Shown piece after piece: positions 34,114 through 43,028 of a stretch of DNA of 64,000 nucleotides. The DNA comes from Actinacidiphila epipremni (GTDB taxonomy: Bacteria > Actinomycetota > Actinomycetes > Streptomycetales > Streptomycetaceae), in the NCBI RefSeq assembly GCF_012034175.1, contig NZ_JAATEJ010000020.1, positions 1 to 64,000 on the forward strand. Reading direction: 5' to 3'. The notes under the pieces are model-generated. The model was given only the letters and a program-made list of their open reading frames with translations, did no database searches and was not told the origin of the DNA. The position numbers and the translations under genes are program-made. Position 1 is the stretch's first letter. Each line of letters starts with the position of its first letter.

Positions 34114-35778
34114 TCAGGAGGCCGCGCGCAGCACCTGGTCGACGATCGGGCCGGCCGAGGCGTTGCCGTGGCCGCCGCTGACGACCATGCCGGCGGCGGC
34201 GACATGGTCGGCGTAGGCGGTGAACCAGCCGTTGGGCTGGCCCTCGTTCTCCTCCGCCGAGCCGGTTTTGGCGCCGTACGGGCTTGCCACCCCGGTCAGC
34301 ACGCCGGTGGCGGTGCCGTTGGTGACGGTCTGGTGCATCATCGCCATCAGGTTCAGGTGCACCGCCGAGGGCAGCGGGGTCGTCGGGATCGTGGTGCGGT
34401 TGTCGATCAGGTGGGTGTCGTCGAGGATCGACGGCTGGTGGAACCGGCCGGAGCGGGCGGTCGCGGCGACCGAGGCCATGTTCAGGGTGTTCATCAGCAC
34501 CTGCCCCTGGCCGATCATCTCCGAGGTGAACTCGTCGCCCGTGCCGCCGGGGACGCTGCCGTCGGGGGTGCCGGTGCCGACGTACCAGGGGTTGTCGGAG
34601 CCGTCGAGGCCGAAGTACTTGCGGGCGACCTTCGCCACCGCGTCGGGCTGGTCCATGTACTGCGACAGCCGGATGAAGCCGGTGTTGCAGGACTTGGCGA
34701 AGTCCCAGGCGAGGGTCGCCTTGGTGTTGTCGGGCGTGACGTTCTTGTACGGCCGGCCGCCGACGGCCGCGTAACCGCTGACGCACTGGGAGACGGACGA
34801 GGGGCGGATGCCGTTCGGGTAGTCCTTGGAGGGCGGGAGCATCATCAGCGCCGCGGCGGTGACGATCTTGAAGGTGGAGCCCGGTGCCTTCAGCGACAGT
34901 GCGTAGTTCTCGCCCGTTCCGGAGCTGGCCATCGCCAGGATGTCGCCGTTGTCGGTGTCGACCGCGGTGACGCCGGCGTCGGCGCCGGCGCTGCGTACCG
35001 CCTTCTCCGCCGCCGCCTGGATCTTGGCGTCCAGGGTGGTCTTGAGCTGGGCGTTCTTGCCGGGCTTGAGCACCATCAGGGTCTTGACGGTGTCGTCGGC
35101 GGCGTCCGCGACGTAGGTCTCGATGCCGGGCGTGCCGCCGGCGCCGGGGTAGCGCTTGCGCAGGTCGGCGAAGACGTCGGTCAGGCCCGGGTACTTGTCC
35201 GCCGTCATGACGGTGCCGTGCCGGTCCACCAGGTCCAGCTGCGGTGACGTGGCCTGGCCGGTGACGATCTTCTGGCCGTTCTTCAGGTCCGGTTCCAGCA
35301 CGCCGGGCAGCCACTTCACGACCGGCTGCCCGCTGAGGTTGCGGTCGACGGTCAGCGACGAGGTGTAGTCCCACTCCTTGGGCGGCAGGCCCTGGTAGCT
35401 GATCGTCGCCTGCACGCTGAAGGGCACGGTGGTGCCGCTGATCGGCAGCGGCGTGGCGACGACCTTGCTGACGGCGCCGTCGGTGCGCAGCGACGTCATC
35501 GCGCTCGTGGCGGTCTGCACCGAGTCGGTCTGCAAGGCCGCCTTGCCGATGTCGCCGGACGACCAGGCGGCCAGGAACGCCTTCGCGGTGTCCGTGATGT
35601 CGTCGGCCTCGACCGGCTTGTTCACGTCGGCGGTCGACGCGGTCGTGCCGCTGCCGCCCCCGCCGGAACCGCCGTCGAGGCTGTCGTAGATGTTGTAGGC
35701 GCCGTATCCGGCGACGCCCACCATGACCGCCAGGACCGTGCCGACGATCCCGAACTTCACTCCCCTTGCCACGGGCAT
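34114..35778 (-). CDS. Class B penicillin-binding protein (transpeptidase)
   Basis: This 554-residue cell-wall transpeptidase has an N-terminal membrane anchor (about 8-30: FGIVGTVLAVMVGVAGYGAY) and a Gly/Ser-rich linker. An NTF2-like MecA_N-type domain (about 50-165), a PBP dimerisation region and the transpeptidase domain (about 280-554) follow. Active-site motifs are GSTFK (nucleophile Ser), SCN in KSCNTGF and KTGS in GAKTGSAEE. It resembles the elongation-type PBPs found in Streptomyces next to pmt and may crosslink peptidoglycan in growth or sporulation. The start follows a G-rich ribosome site. A perfect palindrome lies 26 bases upstream. Confidence 0.92.
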   Translation of the reverse strand: MPVARGVKFGIVGTVLAVMVGVAGYGAYNIYDSLDGGSGGGGSGTTASTADVNKPVEADDITDTAKAFLAAWSSGDIGKAALQTDSVQTATSAMTSLRTDGAVSKVVATPLPISGTTVPFSVQATISYQGLPPKEWDYTSSLTVDRNLSGQPVVKWLPGVLEPDLKNGQKIVTGQATSPQLDLVDRHGTVMTADKYPGLTDVFADLRKRYPGAGGTPGIETYVADAADDTVKTLMVLKPGKNAQLKTTLDAKIQAAAEKAVRSAGADAGVTAVDTDNGDILAMASSGTGENYALSLKAPGSTFKIVTAAALMMLPPSKDYPNGIRPSSVSQCVSGYAAVGGRPYKNVTPDNTKATLAWDFAKSCNTGFIRLSQYMDQPDAVAKVARKYFGLDGSDNPWYVGTGTPDGSVPGGTGDEFTSEMIGQGQVLMNTLNMASVAATARSGRFHQPSILDDTHLIDNRTTIPTTPLPSAVHLNLMAMMHQTVTNGTATGVLTGVASPYGAKTGSAEENEGQPNGWFTAYADHVAAAGMVVSGGHGNASAGPIVDQVLRAAS

Positions 35779-35803
35779 CGAGGTTCCCCCCCTCGTTCGT
35801 CCC

Positions 35804-35817
35804 TTGAACGCGTTCAA
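35804..35817. promoter_or_regulatory. Perfect 14-bp palindrome TTGAACGCGTTCAA upstream of the PBP gene
   Basis: The palindrome lies just before the PBP start and downstream, in the direction of transcription, of where its promoter should be. It has no loop and no T-run, which fits an operator. The cognate regulator is not identifiable in the window. Confidence 0.45.
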
Positions 35818-35870
35818 ACGAAAGCGCTGCCGGGCACTCTACGGGACGAGTGAGAGTACCGGTGTGCGTG

Positions 35871-37592
35871 TCAGACCCAGGAGTCGAACCACATTCTGGC
35901 CTGCCAACCTGTGTAAGGGATGGTCATACCTGTGTAGATCGGGAAGAAGTAGATGAAGTTCCAGATGATGAGCAGCACCAGCGTGCCCGCGCCGACCGCG
36001 CCCCACATCCGGCGGCTCTCGGTCGCGCCGGGCGGGCCGAGGAAGGCGCCCACCATCATCGCCACCGCCAGGCACAGGTACGGCACGAACGAGACGGCGT
36101 AGAAGTAGAAGATCGTACGGTCCTGGTAGTGCAGCCACGGCAGCAGGCCCGCGCCGACCGCGCACAGGATCGCACCGGCGCGCCAGTCGCGGCGCAGCAC
36201 CCAGCGGTAGAGCAGGTAGAGCAGCGCGAAGCACGCCGACCACCACAGCAGCGGGGTGCCGAGCGCCAGGATCTCCTTGGAGCAGCCGCCGCTGCTGTGG
36301 CAGCCGTCCTGGCCGAGCTTGGGCGACTCGAAGTAGTACGACACCGGCCGCCCCAGCACCAGCCAGCTCCACGGGTTGGACTGGTACGGGTGCGGTGTGT
36401 GCAAGGTCACGTTGAACTGGTAGACCTCGTACTCGTAATGCCACAGGCTGCGCAGCGGCGCCGGGATCCACGACCAGGTGCCGCCGCGGTGGTCGGCCCA
36501 GTGCCGGTTGTAGGCGTTGTCCGACAGGAACCAGCCGGTCCAGGTCGCCAGGTACGTCAGCACGGTGACCGGGATCATCGTCAGCAGCGACCAGCCGGCG
36601 TCCTTGCGCAGCACCGCCAGCCACGGGCGGCGGGCGCCGGCCACCCGGCGCGAGCCGAGGTCCCAGGCGAGCGTGAGGACGACGAAGAAGGCCAGGAAGT
36701 ACAGGCCGTTCCACTTGCTCGCCGCGGCGAGCCCCAGGCACACCGCGGCGGCGATCCGCCACGGGCGCCAGCCCATGCCCTGCCGGTCGCCGACGGTGCG
36801 GTCCGGGCCCGCCCAGCCCTCCTCGTCCACCGGCAGCGCCCGGGCCAGCCGGGCGCGCGACCAGTCGCGGTCCACCAGCAGGCAGCCGAACGCGGCCAGC
36901 GCGAAGAACATGATGACCAGGTCCAGCAGCGCGATGCGGCTCATCACGAACTGCAGGCCGTCCACCGCCATCAGCAGCCCGGCCAGGCAGCCCAGCGCGG
37001 TCGAGCGGAACAGCCGGCGGCCGATGCGGCACAGCATCAGCACCGACAAGGTGCCCAGCACCGCCATCATGAACCGCCAGCCGAAGGGGTTCATGCCGAA
37101 CATCCACTCGCCGGCCGCGATGACCCACTTGCCGGCCGGCGGGTGCACCACATAGCCCGGGTCGTGGGACAGCGGGATCGTCTGCGGGTGGGCGAGGATG
37201 TCGGAGTTGGCGATCTTGGCGTCCGGCCAGGTGCCCTCGTAGCCCAGTTTCAGCAGCGAGTAGGCGTCCTTGGCGTAGTACGTCTCGTCGAAGACGACCT
37301 CGCGCGGGGTGCCCAGGTGCCAGAACCGCAGGCCGCCGGCGAGCACCGCGACCATGACCGGGCCGAGCCAGCCGCTCGCCCTGGCCAGCAGCCGGGACAG
37401 CTCCGGCCCCAGGCCCAGCATCTGCCACAGCTTCGTGCCCGGCTCCGGGAAGGCCGGCACCAGGCGCTCGCGGGTGTCCGTACGCGGCCGTTCCGCATAG
37501 CCGAACCTGCGCAGCCGCTGCGCCCACGGGCTCGGCTGCGGCTCGGCCGGAACATCCTCGGCGGCCCGGTCCTGCGTCGCGGTCTCACTCAT
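35871..37592 (-). CDS. pmt: Protein O-mannosyltransferase (dolichyl-phosphate-mannose type)
   Basis: This 573-residue GT-C membrane enzyme transfers mannose from polyprenyl phosphate mannose to secreted proteins. After a cytoplasmic N-terminus, the first extracytoplasmic loop carries the catalytic Asp-Glu in EVVFDETYYAKDA. Other conserved pieces are HPPAGKW, MSRIALLDL and CLGLAAASKWNGLYF, followed by roughly ten membrane helices and the ending YTGWQARMWFDSWV. In S. coelicolor Pmt is needed for phage phiC31 infection and glycoprotein formation. ATG 37592 is chosen as the nearest family-like start. The gene is divergent from rsmI. Confidence 0.94.
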   Translation of the reverse strand: MSETATQDRAAEDVPAEPQPSPWAQRLRRFGYAERPRTDTRERLVPAFPEPGTKLWQMLGLGPELSRLLARASGWLGPVMVAVLAGGLRFWHLGTPREVVFDETYYAKDAYSLLKLGYEGTWPDAKIANSDILAHPQTIPLSHDPGYVVHPPAGKWVIAAGEWMFGMNPFGWRFMMAVLGTLSVLMLCRIGRRLFRSTALGCLAGLLMAVDGLQFVMSRIALLDLVIMFFALAAFGCLLVDRDWSRARLARALPVDEEGWAGPDRTVGDRQGMGWRPWRIAAAVCLGLAAASKWNGLYFLAFFVVLTLAWDLGSRRVAGARRPWLAVLRKDAGWSLLTMIPVTVLTYLATWTGWFLSDNAYNRHWADHRGGTWSWIPAPLRSLWHYEYEVYQFNVTLHTPHPYQSNPWSWLVLGRPVSYYFESPKLGQDGCHSSGGCSKEILALGTPLLWWSACFALLYLLYRWVLRRDWRAGAILCAVGAGLLPWLHYQDRTIFYFYAVSFVPYLCLAVAMMVGAFLGPPGATESRRMWGAVGAGTLVLLIIWNFIYFFPIYTGMTIPYTGWQARMWFDSWV

Positions 37593-37678
37593 CACCGGCC
37601 CATCGTAGGGAACGCCTCTGAAAATGTGATGAGGTCGGCGCCCGCCGCCCCTGTTTGTCCGGATGGGAAGCTTGGACG

Positions 37679-38542
37679 GTGACCACGCAAGCCGCAGGCG
37701 TCCTCGTCCTGGCCGCAACCCCCATCGGCGACCCCGCCGACGCCCCGCCCCGCCTCGGGGCCGAACTCGCCCGCGCGGACATCGTCGCCGCCGAGGACAC
37801 CCGGCGGCTGCGCCGGCTGACCGGGGCGCTCGGCGTCGAGCTCACCGGCCGCGTCGTGTCGTACTTCGAGGGCAACGAGGCCGGGCGCACGTTCGAGCTG
37901 GTCGAGGCGCTCGCCGGCGGGGCGCGGGTGGTGCTCGTCACGGACGCCGGCATGCCGTCGGTGTCCGACCCGGGCTACCGGCTGGTCGCCGCGGCCGTCG
38001 AGCGCGGCATCACCGTGACCGCGGTGCCCGGTCCCTCGGCGGTGCTCACCGCGCTCGCGGTGTCGGGGCTGCCGGTGGACCGCTTCTGCTTCGAGGGGTT
38101 CCTGCCGCGCAAGGCCGGCGAGCGCAGGGCGCGGCTGCGGGAGGTCGCGGCGGACCGCCGCACGCTGGTGTACTTCGAGGCCACGCACCGCATCGACGAC
38201 ACGCTCGCGGCGATGGCCGAGGTGTTCGGGCCCGAGCGGCGGGCCGCGGTGTGCCGCGAGCTCACCAAGACCTACGAGGAGGTCCGCCGCGGCCCGCTGG
38301 CCGAGCTCGCCCGCTGGGCGGCGCAGGAGGGCGTCCGCGGCGAGATCACGGTGGTCGTCGAGGGCGCGCCGGCCCCGGGTCCCGCCCAGGCCGACCCGGC
38401 CGAGCTCGCCCGCCGCGTGGCCGAGCGCGAGGCGGCCGGCGAGCGGCGCAAGGAGGCGATCTCCTCGGTGGCCTCGGAGTCCGGGCTCGCCAAGAGGGTC
38501 GTCTTCGACGCGGTGGTGGCGGCGAAGCACTCCGCGGGGTGA
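37679..38542 (+). CDS. rsmI: 16S rRNA 2'-O-ribose C1402 methyltransferase
   Basis: This 287-residue SAM-dependent methyltransferase of the tetrapyrrole-methylase fold modifies C1402 in the ribosomal decoding centre. Motifs are LVLAATPIGDPAD at the start, ADIVAAEDTRRLRRL, VVLVTDAGMPSVSDPGYRLV, AVPGPSAVLTALAVSGLP and FCFEGFLPRKAGER. GTG at 37679 gives the normal N-terminus and has GGGAAG upstream. It shares an 86-base divergent spacer with pmt and precedes tatD. Confidence 0.95.
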   Translation: MTTQAAGVLVLAATPIGDPADAPPRLGAELARADIVAAEDTRRLRRLTGALGVELTGRVVSYFEGNEAGRTFELVEALAGGARVVLVTDAGMPSVSDPGYRLVAAAVERGITVTAVPGPSAVLTALAVSGLPVDRFCFEGFLPRKAGERRARLREVAADRRTLVYFEATHRIDDTLAAMAEVFGPERRAAVCRELTKTYEEVRRGPLAELARWAAQEGVRGEITVVVEGAPAPGPAQADPAELARRVAEREAAGERRKEAISSVASESGLAKRVVFDAVVAAKHSAG

Positions 38543-38571
38543 GCCCCGGGGCGCTCTCTAGGATCAGGACC

Positions 38572-39417
38572 ATGGGAGACACGGGCAGGAGAGGGACGTT
38601 GCCGCCGGCGCCGGAGGGGTTGCGGGTGGCGGTGGCGGACAGCCATACGCATCTGGACATGCAGGGCGGGGACGTCGCCGGGGCGGTGGCGCAGGCGGCG
38701 GCGGTCGGGGTGGACACGCTCGTGCAGGTCGGGTGCGACCTGGCCGGGTCGCGGTGGGCGGCGGAGACGGCCGCGGGGTGGGAGCGGATCTGGGCCACCG
38801 TGGCGCTGCACCCGAACGAGGCGCCGCGGGTCGCGGGGCGGGGCGGGCGGCAGGGGCTGGACGCCGAGCTGGAGGCCATCGCGGCGCTCGCCGCGCTGCC
38901 GCAGGTGCTCGGGGTCGGCGAGACCGGCCTCGACTACTTCCGCACCGGGGCCGAGGGCGTCGCCGACCAGCAGTACGCCTTCCGCCGGCACATCGACATC
39001 GCCAAGCGGCACGGCAAGGCGCTGGTCATCCACGACCGGGACGCGCACGCCGACGTGCTGCGCATCCTGCGGGAGGAGGGCGCGCCCGAGCGGGTGGTCT
39101 TCCACTGCTACTCCGGCGACGCGGAGATGGCCCGGGTGTGCGCCGACCGCGGCTACTACATGTCCTTCGCCGGGACGGTCACGTACAAGTCCGCGCAGAA
39201 CCTGCGGGACGCCGTCGCCGTCGCCCCCCGGGAGCTGCTGCTGGTGGAGACCGACGCGCCGTTCCTGCCGCCGGTGCCGTACCGCGGGCAGCCCAACGCG
39301 CCCTACCTGATCCCGCTCACGCTGCGGGCGATGGCCGCGGCCCGGGGCGAGGAGGAGGACCTGCTCGCGGCGGCCGTCGCCGCCAACACCGCACGGGCGT
39401 TCGGCTACAACACGTGA
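38572..39417 (+). CDS. tatD: TatD-family metal-dependent hydrolase (putative DNase)
   Basis: This 281-residue TIM-barrel hydrolase has the metal ligands in DSHTHLD, the Glu of GVGETGLDYF, His of ALVIHDRDAH, VVFHCYSGD and the Asp of LVETDAPFLPP. TatD proteins are magnesium-dependent nucleases or quality-control hydrolases in the cytoplasm. It begins 29 bases after rsmI in the same direction, with AGGA before the ATG, and heads the row tatD-rpf-rsmA-ispE that is conserved in many actinobacteria. Confidence 0.93.
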   Translation: MGDTGRRGTLPPAPEGLRVAVADSHTHLDMQGGDVAGAVAQAAAVGVDTLVQVGCDLAGSRWAAETAAGWERIWATVALHPNEAPRVAGRGGRQGLDAELEAIAALAALPQVLGVGETGLDYFRTGAEGVADQQYAFRRHIDIAKRHGKALVIHDRDAHADVLRILREEGAPERVVFHCYSGDAEMARVCADRGYYMSFAGTVTYKSAQNLRDAVAVAPRELLLVETDAPFLPPVPYRGQPNAPYLIPLTLRAMAAARGEEEDLLAAAVAANTARAFGYNT

Positions 39418-39474
39418 GGCGATAAGGGGCCAAATGCCGTGATGTGCGGCTTTTAGGCTTTAAGGTCCGACCTC

Positions 39475-40608
39475 GTGACGATTCACCTCGCCGGAGGCGC
39501 CCGCAGGCTCGTACCGCAGGCTCTCGTCGTGGCGATGGTCGCCGGCGGCACGGGCGCCGGCGCCGTCGGCGACAAGACGGTGCGGCTCAGCGTGGACGGC
39601 AGGACCAGGACCGTACGCACGTCCGCCGAGGACGTCGCGGGCGTGCTGCACGCGCAGCACCTGGCCGTGGGGCCGCACGACCTCGTCGCGCCCGACCCCG
39701 ACCGGCCGCTGCACGACGGCGACACCGTGGCCGTACGGTACGGGCGCCCGCTGTCGCTGACCCTCGACGGCCGCCCGCGCCGGGTGTGGACCACCGCGAC
39801 CACCGTCGCCGCCGCCCTGCGCCAGCTCGGCGTACGGGCGGACGGCGCGCTGCTGGACGCCTCCCGGGGCGCGGCCATCGGCCGCCGGGGGCTGGCCCTG
39901 GACGTGCGGACGCTGCGCCGGGTCACCGTCGTGGCCGACGGGCGGGCGCACCTGGTGCGTACCCACGCGGTCACCGCGCGGGCCGCGGCGGTCGAGGCCG
40001 GGGTGCTGATCGCCGCCGAGGACACCTTCACGCCCGCGCCCGACGCCTTCCCGGCCGACGGCTCGACCGTCACCGTGCGCCGGGTGCGCACGACCACCGC
40101 GGTACGCCGGGAGTCCGTGCCGTACCGCGTCGTACGCCGCCGGGACGCGCACCTGCCGCGCGGCACCAGCGTCGTGGCGACCGCCGGGCGGGCCGGGGTG
40201 CGCGAGAGGTACTACGCCGTCCGCACCGTCGACGGGGAGCCGGGCCGGACCAGCCCGGCGGGCAGCCGGGTGACCCGGGAGCCGGTCGCGGAGGTGGTAC
40301 GGGTCGGCACCGGGCCCGCGGTGACCCGCCGGCCCCGCAAAGCCCCGGCCGCGGCGCCCGCGGCGGGCGGCGGGCTGGACTGGGCCGCGCTCGCCGCGTG
40401 CGAGTCCGGCGGCCGGCCGGACGCCGTGGACCCCTCGGGGCGCTACGGCGGGCTCTACCAGTTCGACGTCAGGACCTGGCACAGCGTCGGCGGCAGCGGA
40501 CGCCCGCAGGACGCCGGCGCCGCCGAGCAGACCCGCCGCGCCCAGCGCCTCTACGCCGCCCGCGGCACCGCCCCCTGGCCGGTCTGCGGCTCCCGGCTGC
40601 GCCACTGA
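39475..40608 (+). CDS. Resuscitation-promoting factor (RpfB-like)
   Basis: This 377-residue secreted or surface protein has a short signal-like N-terminus (about 11-30), repeated DUF348 modules (about 35-200, each with a VxVDGRxRxVxT-like pattern), a G5 domain (about 205-290) and a C-terminal transglycosylase-like Rpf domain. The last reads LDWAALAACESGGRPDAVD with the catalytic Glu in CESGG, then GRYGGLYQFDVRTWHSVGG. It cleaves peptidoglycan to promote germination or growth. GTG 39475 starts only 57 bases after tatD, so no long leader or riboswitch fits. It is followed by rsmA, as in mycobacteria. Confidence 0.92.
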   Translation: MTIHLAGGARRLVPQALVVAMVAGGTGAGAVGDKTVRLSVDGRTRTVRTSAEDVAGVLHAQHLAVGPHDLVAPDPDRPLHDGDTVAVRYGRPLSLTLDGRPRRVWTTATTVAAALRQLGVRADGALLDASRGAAIGRRGLALDVRTLRRVTVVADGRAHLVRTHAVTARAAAVEAGVLIAAEDTFTPAPDAFPADGSTVTVRRVRTTTAVRRESVPYRVVRRRDAHLPRGTSVVATAGRAGVRERYYAVRTVDGEPGRTSPAGSRVTREPVAEVVRVGTGPAVTRRPRKAPAAAPAAGGGLDWAALAACESGGRPDAVDPSGRYGGLYQFDVRTWHSVGGSGRPQDAGAAEQTRRAQRLYAARGTAPWPVCGSRLRH

Positions 40609-40669
40609 GCCCGGCCGCCGCCCCCGCGCCCGGCAGGGCAGGGCCCCGCGGGGCATTAGCCTAGGTCGG

Positions 40670-41524
40670 GTGACGAGTGAGGACGGCGCGCTGCTGGGGC
40701 CCGCGGACGTGCGGGAACTGGCCGCGGCACTGGGCGTCAGGCCCACCAAGCAGCGGGGCCAGAACTTCGTCATCGACGCGAACACCGTGCGGCGCATCGT
40801 CAGGACCGCGGGCGTCGGGCCCGCCGACACCGTCGTCGAGGTCGGCCCCGGCCTCGGATCGCTCACGCTCGCGCTGCTGGAGGCCGCCGCGCACGTCACG
40901 GCGATCGAGATCGACGACGTCCTGGCCGCCGCGCTGCCCGCGACGGTCGCCGCCCGGCTGCCGGAGCGCACCGGCCGCTTCGACCTCGTCCACAGCGACG
41001 CCATGGCCGTCACCGAACTGCCCGGGCCGCCGCCGACCGCGCTGGTGGCCAACCTGCCCTACAACGTCGCCGTGCCCGTCCTGCTGCACATGCTCGCGAC
41101 CTTCCCCACCATCGAGCGCACCCTGGTCATGGTGCAGGCCGAGGTCGCCGACCGGCTCGCGGCCCGGCCCGGCAGCAAGGTCTACGGCGTGCCGTCGGTC
41201 AAGGCCAATTGGTACGCCGAGGTCAGGCGGGCCGGCGCGATCGGGCGCAACGTCTTCTGGCCTGCGCCCAACGTCGACTCCGGGCTGGTCTCGCTCGTGC
41301 GGCGCGACCCGCCGCGCACCACCGCCAGCCGCCGGGACGTCTTCGCCGCGGTCGACGCGGCCTTCGCGCAGCGCCGCAAGACGCTGCGGGCCGCGCTCGC
41401 CGGATGGGCCGGCTCGCCCGCCGCCGCGGAGGCCGCGCTGATCGCCGCGGGGGTGTCGCCGCAGGCGCGGGGCGAGGCGCTGACCGTCGAGGAGTTCGCC
41501 GCCATCGCCGAGCACAAGCCGTAG
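40670..41524 (+). CDS. rsmA: 16S rRNA dimethyladenosine transferase
   Basis: This 284-residue KsgA methyltransferase adds two methyl groups to each of two adjacent adenines near the 3' end of 16S rRNA. It has KQRGQNFVID at the N-terminus, the SAM motif EVGPGLGSLTL, the acidic strand VTAIEIDD and the catalytic NLPYNVAVP. It starts with GTG. It belongs to the tatD-rpf-rsmA-ispE row and precedes ispE by 75 bases. Confidence 0.95.
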   Translation: MTSEDGALLGPADVRELAAALGVRPTKQRGQNFVIDANTVRRIVRTAGVGPADTVVEVGPGLGSLTLALLEAAAHVTAIEIDDVLAAALPATVAARLPERTGRFDLVHSDAMAVTELPGPPPTALVANLPYNVAVPVLLHMLATFPTIERTLVMVQAEVADRLAARPGSKVYGVPSVKANWYAEVRRAGAIGRNVFWPAPNVDSGLVSLVRRDPPRTTASRRDVFAAVDAAFAQRRKTLRAALAGWAGSPAAAEAALIAAGVSPQARGEALTVEEFAAIAEHKP

Positions 41525-41599
41525 CCCGTGGTCCGTAGTAGCGTGCCGTCGTCCGCCATGGGGCCCGCCGCCGGGCCCGTACCGAGGAGCCGCAAGCCC

Positions 41600-42502
41600 G
41601 TGTCCGCCGTCACCGTCCGCGTGCCCGCCAAGGTCAACGTCCAGCTCACCGTCGGCGGCCGGCGCCCCGACGGCTTCCACGACCTGGCCAACGTCTTCCT
41701 CGCGGTCGGGTTGTACGACCATGTCACCGCCGCGCCCGCGGAGGGGCTGCGGCTCACCGCGGAGGGGCGGGACGTGGCGGGCGTGCCGCTCGACGGCACG
41801 AACCTGGCCGCCCGCGCGGCCGTCGCGCTCGCCAAGCGGTACGGGATCGAGCCGGACGTGCACCTGCACATCGCCAAGGCGATCCCCGTCGCCGGGGGCA
41901 TGGCCGGCGGGTCCGCCGACGCGGCCGGCGCGCTCGTGGCGTGCGACGCGCTGTGGGGGATCGGGGCGCCCCGCGAGGAGCTGCTCGCGCTGTGCGCGGA
42001 ACTGGGCAGCGATGTGCCGTTCAGCCTGGTGGGGGGCGCGGCGCTGGGCCTCGGGCGGGGGGAGCGGCTGACGCCGCTGGAGGTCGGGGGGGAGTTCCAC
42101 TGGGTCTTCGCCCTCGCGGAGGGCGGGCTGTCGACGCCCGAGGTGTACCGGGAGTGCGATCGCCTGCGGCGGGCCGGTGGGGGGAGTGACCTCGCGGCGG
42201 ACCTGCCGGTGCCGGTGGCGGACCCGGCGCTTGTCGCGGCGCTCGCCGCGGGGGATGCGGTGGCGCTCGGCGCCGCGCTGTCCAACGACCTCCAGGCCGC
42301 GGCGGTGGGCCTGCGGCCCGGGCTTGCGGCGACGCTCGCCGCGGGGCGGGCGGGCGGCGCCCTCGCCGGCATCGTCTCGGGCTCGGGCCCGACCGTGGCG
42401 TTCCTCTGCGCATCGGCTTCCGCCGCGAGTGCCTTGGCGGCGGCCCTCCCGACCCGTGCGCACCCGGCTTCCTCCCCGGCCCCGGGCGCCACGCCCCTCT
42501 GA
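41600..42502 (+). CDS. ispE: 4-diphosphocytidyl-2-C-methyl-D-erythritol kinase
   Basis: This 300-residue GHMP kinase carries out the ATP-dependent fourth step of the MEP isoprenoid pathway. Motifs are VRVPAKVNVQLTVGGRRPDG with DLANVF, the phosphate loop PVAGGMAGGSADAAGALV, the segment CAELGSDVPFSLVGG and the late GIVSGSGPTVAFL. GTG at 41600 lies behind GAGGAG and gives the family N-terminus; an upstream GTG at 41528 would add a non-conserved stretch. The gene ends the core tatD-rpf-rsmA-ispE row and is followed by a repeat cluster. Confidence 0.94.
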   Translation: MSAVTVRVPAKVNVQLTVGGRRPDGFHDLANVFLAVGLYDHVTAAPAEGLRLTAEGRDVAGVPLDGTNLAARAAVALAKRYGIEPDVHLHIAKAIPVAGGMAGGSADAAGALVACDALWGIGAPREELLALCAELGSDVPFSLVGGAALGLGRGERLTPLEVGGEFHWVFALAEGGLSTPEVYRECDRLRRAGGGSDLAADLPVPVADPALVAALAAGDAVALGAALSNDLQAAAVGLRPGLAATLAAGRAGGALAGIVSGSGPTVAFLCASASAASALAAALPTRAHPASSPAPGATPL

Positions 42503-43028
42503 CCCCGGGCCCTGCCCCGCCCCGCCGTCCCGGGACCTCCCGCCCGGTGGGTGCCTTGTCGCTCCGTTCTCCCCCACGGCTTCGCGTGGGGGTACCCCCA
42601 CGCGCCCCTTACCGCACGGGCTGCCCCCTTCTGCCGCCCCCGGACCTTCGGCCGGTACGTGGCTTGTCGCGCAGTTCCCCGCGCCCCTGCGCTACGGGGT
42701 GCCCCTTCCTGTGACGACCGCGGCCTTCCCGCCGCTGTGGCTGATCGCGCAGTTCCCCGCGCCCCTGAAATGCAACGGCCTCCGCAGCCGTACCCACCCG
42801 GGCCAAAACCCGCCACCCCACCCGGCAGGGAGCCGCCTCTGCGCCGCGGGGCAACAACCCAGGGGCGCGGGGAACTGCGCGAGAAACCCACCACCGGCGG
42901 ATGGTCCGGGGGCGGCAGGACGGGGCAGCCCGTGCGGTAGAGGGGGGGCCGCCGTGCGGGGCGGGGGGAGGTCGCCGGGCGCTTAGGCTAAAGAGGGGGG
43001 TACCGGACTGCGCTGGGAGAAAAGATTC
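42503..43028. repeat. Cluster of Streptomyces-type intergenic repeats
   Basis: No gene is supported here. A 21-base C/G-rich sequence containing gcgcagttccccgcgcccc occurs at 42668-42688, 42746-42766 and, exactly inverted, at 42861-42881. The first and last copies belong to an imperfect inverted repeat of about 82 bp: 42609-42690 against 42859-42940, about 88% identical. A separate hairpin cccccacg-gcttcg-cgtggggg is at 42571-42592. The 21-base sequence is familiar from intergenic regions across Streptomyces genomes. The ABC-F promoter probably lies in the last 60 bases. Confidence 0.82.

Noticed and set aside
35873..35905. Sequence ggagtcgaaccacat that resembles a tRNA T-arm
   Set aside because: It lies within the coding end of pmt, and no acceptor or anticodon stem can be paired around it.
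39418..39474. Possible c-di-AMP (ydaO) riboswitch before the Rpf-like gene
   Set aside because: Some Streptomyces rpf genes have this leader, but only 57 bases separate tatD and this gene, far too short for the element.
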